The notes below the pieces were generated by a model. The model saw nothing but the letters and a program-made list of their open reading frames with translations. It did not search any database and was not told where the DNA came from. The translations under genes were made by a program, and so were the position numbers. From positions 1 to 9,514 of the forward strand of contig JAUPVN010000093.1 in assembly GCA_030917025.1 (NCBI GenBank): DNA of 9,514 nucleotides. The letters run 5' to 3'. How positions within the stretch are numbered: position 1 is the first letter of the stretch; each line of letters starts with the position of its first letter. The stretch comes from Patescibacteria group bacterium (GTDB lineage Bacteria > Patescibacteriota > Saccharimonadia > Saccharimonadales > CAIOMD01). Positions 5,167 through 9,514 of the stretch are shown piece after piece.

Positions 5167-5559
5167 TTAATTTGCCACCAAATCAATAACGTATTTAACA
5201 ATAGTTTGTGCCAAAGCTACAATAACTAAACCTATTAGGGCAAACAGTATAGTATCTTTGGCGGCTTTTGTTTTTGTTTCATTACCAGCTGCCGTAACGT
5301 ACCTAAAGCCACCAAATATTACCATTATTACCGCTACCACACCAACTACCCAAGAAAATACATTAATAATTGTGTTAATTATATCATTAACACTGCTTTT
5401 TGTAGAATCCGGTGTTGATGCTTCGCAAGCAGCATCACCTAGGCAAGCACCCTTTTTTAGCTCTTCTTGCGTGGTTGCGTAAATTGGTTGCGAGCCCAGT
5501 GCTAAAGTTGGACTTAACAGCCCAATTGTTAATAATGTGTAAATGAATAATTTTTTCAT
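5167..5559 (-). CDS. VirB2/T4SS_pilin-like membrane protein 5
   Basis: 130 residues. Signal peptide MKKLFIYTLLTIGLLSPTLA with likely cleavage near LGS or YAT. The outer segment has two closely spaced Cys (GACLGDAACEA). The core reads NVFSWVVGVVAVIMVIF, then GGFRYVTAAGNETKTKAAKDT, then ILFALIGLVIVALAQTIVKYV. The two-helix core with a glycine-rich, lysine-bearing connecting loop is the family hallmark; the basic loop would face the cytoplasm and both termini the outside. AAAGGAG lies 6 nt before the ATG. It starts 10 nt after the stop of the preceding gene. The core differs only lightly from the gene at 4671-5099, whereas the outer segments differ strongly, as expected for a duplicated pair whose exposed parts are diverging. 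Confidence 0.87.
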   Translation of the reverse strand: MKKLFIYTLLTIGLLSPTLALGSQPIYATTQEELKKGACLGDAACEASTPDSTKSSVNDIINTIINVFSWVVGVVAVIMVIFGGFRYVTAAGNETKTKAAKDTILFALIGLVIVALAQTIVKYVIDLVAN

Positions 5560-5569
5560 TTTTTCTCCT

Positions 5570-5980
5570 TTATAGTTTACTTATTACAAATAATACTAAT
5601 TGCTGTGCGACAATTATCACAGCTAAGCCTATTAGCGCATAAAAAATGGTTTGACGCCCAGAAGATGCTTTTTCTGCATTACCAGCACTGGCTACATATT
5701 TAAAACCACCATAAACAACATATATTACCGCAATAGCCCCACCAAAAAATGCAAAAAGGTTTACTACTGTGCCTACAATTTTTTGCATAGGATTATTACT
5801 TGTAGCAGAGTTCTTGCCCTCTGTATACCCAGCACACATGGGGCTAGATGCGTCTTTAGCGCAAGCGTTTTCAATATCTTGGCTAACATTTTGCGCACTA
5901 ACTACATTTAAAATAACCATTAAGCAAACTATTAATGACATCATCATAAACATTATAGGAGCTATTTTGTTTAATAACAT
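5570..5980 (-). CDS. VirB2/T4SS_pilin-like membrane protein 4
   Basis: 136 residues. A long N-terminal hydrophobic stretch rich in Met (PIMFMMMSLIVCLMVILNVVSAQ) acts as a signal peptide or anchor. The outer segment carries two Cys (NACAKDASSPMCAGY). The core is NLFAFFGGAIAVIYVVYGGFKYVASAGNAEKASSGRQT as a divided helix and loop, then IFYALIGLAVIIVAQQLVLFVI. The start codon follows the stop codon of the preceding gene with no gap (TAAATG), so translation is probably coupled. No separate Shine-Dalgarno sequence is seen. Its role is taken to be that of the other pilin-like paralogues. Confidence 0.85.
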   Translation of the reverse strand: MLLNKIAPIMFMMMSLIVCLMVILNVVSAQNVSQDIENACAKDASSPMCAGYTEGKNSATSNNPMQKIVGTVVNLFAFFGGAIAVIYVVYGGFKYVASAGNAEKASSGRQTIFYALIGLAVIIVAQQLVLFVISKL

Positions 5981-6271
5981 TTAAATTTTATCCCAAACAA
6001 AATTAACTATTAATTGTGCCGAAAATATTATTACTATCCCAGCAATCGCCGCCAAGAGAGCCTTACGTGCTGTAGCAACTTTCTCGGTATTGCCTGCAGA
6101 TATAACCATTTGTATGCCGGCAAACACAACCACAAACACCGCTATTGCGCCAACTATTGTTAGCACAACAGAAACTATGGTTTGCAAATCGGCACTATCT
6201 GCGTTTGGCAAATATTCTGTTTTTAAAAGAATTTTATCTGCTGCTAAAATAATATAATTATTTATGCTCAT
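5981..6271 (-). CDS. VirB2/T4SS_pilin-like membrane protein 3, lacking a signal peptide
   Basis: 96 residues from ATG 6269-6271. An upstream in-frame ATG at 6319 lies inside the preceding gene and would add a non-hydrophobic extension, so the internal start is preferred. It is the shortest paralogue. There is no clear signal peptide, only a moderately hydrophobic NYIILAADKILL, and there are no cysteines. The core is intact: VSVVLTIVGAIAVFVVVFAGIQMVISAGNTEKVATARKALLAAI (divided here by the loop at SAGNTEK), then AGIVIIFSAQLIVNFVWDKI. The usual GGF-Y is AGIQM. It starts 4 nt after the stop of the preceding gene and has no strong ribosome site, which suggests coupling. It may be a non-pilin subunit or a minor form that stays in the inner membrane. 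Confidence 0.8.
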   Translation of the reverse strand: MSINNYIILAADKILLKTEYLPNADSADLQTIVSVVLTIVGAIAVFVVVFAGIQMVISAGNTEKVATARKALLAAIAGIVIIFSAQLIVNFVWDKI

Positions 6272-6275
6272 GTTT

Positions 6276-6719
6276 TTATGCCAGCTTTCCTGCAATAAAA
6301 CCCACCACCTGAGATGCAATTAAAGCAATGGCTAAACCAATTAAGGCTGCAACTATCGTATTCTTTCCCTCGGTAATTTTACCACTCTCGCCATTAGATG
6401 TTAAATATCTAAAACCTCCATAAAATACCATTATTGTAGAAACAAATGCAGCTAAGTACAAAATTATATTTAAAATACCCATAGCTATTAAAATTGGTAT
6501 GTAGTTTTGGTCTTTTGTTATAACGTTACATTCATCAGCCGGATCTAGTTCTAAATATTGATACCAAGTAGGAAACCCCAAAAATTTATTAGAGTAACAA
6601 TCAACAGTACCTGGTGGAGGAGGGGTGGGGTCTGCTGCAAGCACTACGCTACTTACGCTAACAACCAATAAGCTTATAAGTAAAACTAATACCAATAAGT
6701 ATTTTATTTTTATAGCCAT
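6276..6719 (-). CDS. VirB2/T4SS_pilin-like membrane protein 2
   Basis: 147 residues from ATG 6717-6719. This start overlaps the preceding stop codon by one base (TAATG), a classic coupling arrangement; a start at 6746 would run inside the upstream gene. The signal peptide (IKYLLVLVLLISLLVVSVSS ending VLAAD) is followed by a proline stretch (PTPPPPG) and an outer segment with two Cys (VDCYSN, DECNVI). The segment includes an aromatic patch, FPTWYQYLEL. The core is LYLAAFVSTIMVFYGGFRYLTSNGESGKITEGKNT, interrupted at the loop, then IVAALIGLAIALIASQVVGFIAGKL. It has the longest outer domain of the six and is the most divergent of the cysteine-bearing members. Confidence 0.85.
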   Translation of the reverse strand: MAIKIKYLLVLVLLISLLVVSVSSVVLAADPTPPPPGTVDCYSNKFLGFPTWYQYLELDPADECNVITKDQNYIPILIAMGILNIILYLAAFVSTIMVFYGGFRYLTSNGESGKITEGKNTIVAALIGLAIALIASQVVGFIAGKLA

Positions 6720-7114
6720 TAAATTATCCCGCCCGGCACTAACCATTGTATAAACGCAAACAAAAAAAAGTAAGCTAAAAGCGCCATTAAAACATTAGTA
6801 ATTCTTTTTTTGGCTTCTGCAATTTTGCCACTATCTCCGGCTGCTGCGCTATATTGTACACCTGCGGCTGCTAAGGCAATTACAGAACCTATAACAATAA
6901 ATACAGAAAGCCAGTTAATAAAAAACTGTATCCATAAAATAATTGGATTGCCATTTATATCGGCATCAGTATACTGCTCTGTTGTGGCAGATGGTGGTAT
7001 AAGGCCCTCCGCAAACAGGGGGTCAGAATGAAGAAATAATATAAATAAACACAGTAGTAAAACATATAAGAAGTTGATGTGGGTTGATTTTGACTTAAGT
7101 ATTTTTTGTATCAT
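6719..7114 (-). CDS. VirB2/T4SS_pilin-like membrane protein 1
   Basis: 131 residues, first gene of the operon. A signal peptide or anchor (INFLYVLLLCLFILFLHSD) ends near LFAEG. A short polar segment (PSATTEQYTDADINGNP) follows with no Cys. The core is WIQFFINWLSVFIVIGSVIA, the loop AAAGVQYSAAAGDSGKIAEAKKR (GVQY-SAAAGD-K in place of GGF-Y-TSAGN-K), and LMALLAYFFLFAFIQWLVPGG. It resembles the other family members in layout but is aromatic-rich in both helices and ends with LVPGGII. Its distance from the rest suggests a distinct position in the machine. The start lies 135 bp from the divergent VirB6-like gene, and the region between is very AT-rich. Confidence 0.82.
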   Translation of the reverse strand: MIQKILKSKSTHINFLYVLLLCLFILFLHSDPLFAEGLIPPSATTEQYTDADINGNPIILWIQFFINWLSVFIVIGSVIALAAAGVQYSAAAGDSGKIAEAKKRITNVLMALLAYFFLFAFIQWLVPGGII

Positions 7115-7249
7115 ATAACATTTTTATTATTAACTCATCTATCATATAAATAATATAATACCATAATAAATAAATTAATATATAATACTTATGATTATGT
7201 TATAGTAAAATAGAGATTAAAATCAATATTACCAAGAAAAAATTTATAC
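7115..7249. promoter_or_regulatory. Divergent promoter region of the secretion-like gene cluster
   Basis: 135 bp of over 80% A+T between two divergently oriented gene sets. Several -10-like hexamers occur on the plus strand (TATAAT 7181-7186, TATAGT 7201-7206, TAAAAT 7206-7211), but no matching -35 is convincing, so no single start site can be named. Neither start codon has a strong Shine-Dalgarno sequence. Shared control of the pilin operon and the channel gene from here is inferred from the layout. Confidence 0.4.
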
Positions 7250-9514
7250 ATGAACTCAAAATTATTTATAAATAATAGCAAAATAACCAAGCGCTTTTTA
7301 ATAAAAATATCATTAATTTTATGTTATTTATGCATACTATTTTTTGGCTTTACAAATTATATAAATGCTCAAACGTTACCAACCTACAAGATAGCTAATC
7401 CTAATTCTGTACCATATATAAATGTTAATAAAGATTGGTCTTTTAGCCTAGTAAGCAACAGCGGCAAAGAATACATCATCGCCGAAAAAGATAATGTTTT
7501 AGCTGTTTATCAGCAAGAAACAAATAATAGATTCAGCCAGCAAAGAGATTACTATTATGTAAATCAGGACGGTGAATACATAAGGCAGGGAGTTGAGACA
7601 TTTCAATGCGGTAGCCACTTAGATAAAAATGAATCAAATTCAGATTATACCCTTTACGAAGATGACATGGGCACATGTACCGATGACAAGTATTATCGTA
7701 ATGTAGTTAGGGTAGAAAAATTTACATCTACCCCCATACCAGAAGAATTATTAATAAAATTAAACGATATAAATTGGGGTAGTGTACCTAAAGGATGTGT
7801 ACCTTATTCTACTAGTATTAAAAAGAATGGAGAAAAAGTTGATGATACTGGTAAAAATTATCTATGCCCTAATCTAATAAATGGTGGAACATCTTCTCCA
7901 AATGGCTCTGTAAAAGACGGTGTAATGACGGGGGGTAAAATCAACGCCGATGGTAGCGAGGCAACAGAAGCCGAGAGGGCTCAACAGTTAGCAGAAACAA
8001 ATGCAGCAATCGCCGCTGCGGCCACTGCAGCAGCAAGCCAAGTAAATTGTGAACTAGACGAGAATAAAGATAAACCAGAGTGTGCCACCGCTGCCGCAAC
8101 CTGTACTGATGCACTTGGGGTTTTTGGTTGGCTAATATGCGAGGTGGGGGATAAAGCTGATTTTTTGGTAAATTTTATTGAAGATGCTCTTTATGACCTA
8201 CTAAGAGTACCAGAATTAGAAGTTGGTAGTGATGTGTACCAACAGTGGGGGGTTTTTAGGTCTATGGCCACCTCTCTACTTATATTAATTGGTTTAGTGG
8301 CTATAGCGGCACAAGTTTTCAATTTAGACTTTGTTAGTGCTTATACAATGCGCAAAGTTATACCAAAATTAATCATTGCTACAATAATGTTATTTCTTTC
8401 TTATTACTTTTTATCTTTAGCTATAACATTTGTTAATGCACTTGGAGACGGAGTAGCGAGTTTAATTATGGGGCCTTTTGCAGACGGCCAGTTATTACAA
8501 CAATCTAAAGACGGTGGAGCAATAGCATGGATTTTAGAATCTGGAAACTTTGGGGCGCCTGATTCAACAGTTGCTCAAACGGCTGCTATATCTATGGCGT
8601 TAGTAGCTTTTGTAACCCAGGGGGGGGCGGGCCTTGTTGTGATTGGTATTATGTTTGTACTTTTTGCATGCTTAACTGCTTTTGTGTCTTTGGTAATTAG
8701 AAAAATTATGTTACTTGGGCTTGTAATGATAGCCCCACTAGCTATAGTTGCATGGATATTACCAAGCACAGAAAAATGGTTTAAAAAATGGTGGGAAACT
8801 TTTAGTAAGTTGCTAATTATGTATCCACTAATAATGGGCTTAATAGCCATTGGAACCGTTGGTGCATACTTAATAGCCCAAACGGGTGATACAATGGCTA
8901 GCATTGATCCAAACGTTGCAACCAACCCACTTGCAAGCCCAGCAACAATTATTTTATTTGCCGCGGTGTTCACAGGGGGCATTACAATGCTAATGGTGCT
9001 TGTTGCATATTTTGCACCATACTTTTTTATACCGTCTATGTTTAAAACTGCCGGTAGCGCGTTTAGTGCTATTAGCAACGGCCTAAGCAGCAAGGGTAAA
9101 CAGTGGGGTAAAAGCGCCGCCGAATATTCTAGTGGCGGGCTAAATAAGGCACTAGCCAATAAAGCTGCAAACGGGCGTAGCTATAAATATACAAACAAAC
9201 TAAGAAGAAAACTTGGTAGAGAAGAAAAGGTTGGCACGGCTGAGCAAAGAAGATTTTATAGAGGGCTAAGTTATGTATCTCAGGGTGCAATTATACCCGA
9301 GGCCATGGGCGGTAGAGCTTCACGCGCAGCCGCGGTGTCTAAAAATGATAAATTAGTACAAGAAGAAAAACAACAACTTGAGACATTGGTAGATGTTAAG
9401 TTACGAGGGCTAAATGAAGAAGCAGTTGTAGAGGCATTAAGTAAGATGGTAAAGGGCGACAACCAAGCTATGGCTAGTGTGGGCTTAGACCAAATGAAAA
9501 AAAGAAATTTAAAT
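7250..9514 (+). CDS. VirB6/TrbL-type polytopic channel protein with large outer domain (3' end missing)
   Basis: 755 codons are open from ATG 7250 to the window edge with no stop. A signal peptide (about residues 1-41: basic start, FLIKISLILCYLCILFFGF, ending YINAQT) precedes an exported region to about 335. That region holds eight Cys (FQC, GTC, KGC, YLC, NCEL, PEC, TCT, LIC) and an alanine-rich helical stretch (about 238-263). Then come five or six membrane helices at about 339-360, 370-395, 445-482, 486-505, 523-548 and 563-600. RKIMLLGLVMIAPLAIVAWI followed by LPSTEKWFKKWWETF (about 484-521) is the diagnostic VirB6/TrbL segment of CPR homologues. After residue 605 a basic, Lys/Arg-rich soluble tail continues past the window and is probably cytoplasmic. 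VirB6 proteins form the inner-membrane part of the type IV secretion channel, which fits the pilin genes across the divergent promoter region. Confidence 0.85.
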   Translation, partial: MNSKLFINNSKITKRFLIKISLILCYLCILFFGFTNYINAQTLPTYKIANPNSVPYINVNKDWSFSLVSNSGKEYIIAEKDNVLAVYQQETNNRFSQQRDYYYVNQDGEYIRQGVETFQCGSHLDKNESNSDYTLYEDDMGTCTDDKYYRNVVRVEKFTSTPIPEELLIKLNDINWGSVPKGCVPYSTSIKKNGEKVDDTGKNYLCPNLINGGTSSPNGSVKDGVMTGGKINADGSEATEAERAQQLAETNAAIAAAATAAASQVNCELDENKDKPECATAAATCTDALGVFGWLICEVGDKADFLVNFIEDALYDLLRVPELEVGSDVYQQWGVFRSMATSLLILIGLVAIAAQVFNLDFVSAYTMRKVIPKLIIATIMLFLSYYFLSLAITFVNALGDGVASLIMGPFADGQLLQQSKDGGAIAWILESGNFGAPDSTVAQTAAISMALVAFVTQGGAGLVVIGIMFVLFACLTAFVSLVIRKIMLLGLVMIAPLAIVAWILPSTEKWFKKWWETFSKLLIMYPLIMGLIAIGTVGAYLIAQTGDTMASIDPNVATNPLASPATIILFAAVFTGGITMLMVLVAYFAPYFFIPSMFKTAGSAFSAISNGLSSKGKQWGKSAAEYSSGGLNKALANKAANGRSYKYTNKLRRKLGREEKVGTAEQRRFYRGLSYVSQGAIIPEAMGGRASRAAAVSKNDKLVQEEKQQLETLVDVKLRGLNEEAVVEALSKMVKGDNQAMASVGLDQMKKRNLN

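Noticed and set aside
4671..7114. A conjugative plasmid or ICE transfer region
   Set aside because: Pilin and VirB6 types alone do not show DNA transfer; no relaxase, coupling protein or origin of transfer is visible. In this bacterial group such genes are also found as stable chromosomal secretion-like clusters.
8575..9159. A 194-residue minus-strand open frame and a shorter one at 9280-9462
   Set aside because: Both lie wholly inside the VirB6-like gene on the opposite strand. The plus-strand frame has a signal peptide, membrane helices and family motifs, whereas these frames have none and no ribosome site.

Overview
The window looks like a chromosomal segment of a Candidate Phyla Radiation bacterium, most likely Candidatus Saccharibacteria (TM7) or a close relative. 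The basis is indirect: low-GC genes, a tandem array of T4SS_pilin-type (VirB2-like) small membrane proteins with the GGF-Y-(T/A)-(S/A)-AGN signature, a CPR-style VirB6/TrbL protein, a reduced NadD with a T-x-x-H active site, and several genes whose -10 box lies directly before the start codon. No marker gene (rRNA, ribosomal protein) is present, so the lineage is inferred.

Left part (1-3330): four complete minus-strand tRNA genes, all encoding CCA: tRNA-Ser(CGA), tRNA-Arg(GCG), tRNA-Ser(TGA) and tRNA-Ser(GCT). Between them sit nadD (+), a Pro/Gln-rich two-TM protein (-) and a 63-residue helical protein (-). The spaces around the tRNAs are full of structured DNA that is not simple spacer. There is a truncated tRNA-Ser paralogue, two duplicated tRNA 3' ends at almost the same distance (183 and 180 bp) from their intact parents, a terminator hairpin behind nearly every tRNA, and a family of hairpin-rich repeats. 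These repeats end in an inverted copy of a tRNA T-loop (GTTCGAAT) preceded by bases resembling the variable arm of the adjacent tRNA. This is the least explained part of the window.

Middle (3329-4648): comF (-), which encodes a zinc-finger/phosphoribosyltransferase competence-type protein, diverges from an Hsp20 small heat-shock gene (+). The Hsp20 gene ends at a strong bidirectional terminator shared with the next operon.

Right part (4671-9514): a minus-strand operon of six paralogous VirB2/T4SS_pilin-like proteins, tightly packed with one 1-nt overlap and one zero-gap junction. It diverges from a large plus-strand gene with a signal peptide, a cysteine-bearing outer domain and a VirB6/TrbL-type polytopic core, which runs off the window end without a stop. 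Together these look like the pilin and inner-membrane channel parts of a type IV secretion-like envelope machine. The ATPase and remaining parts would be expected beyond position 9514 but cannot be seen.
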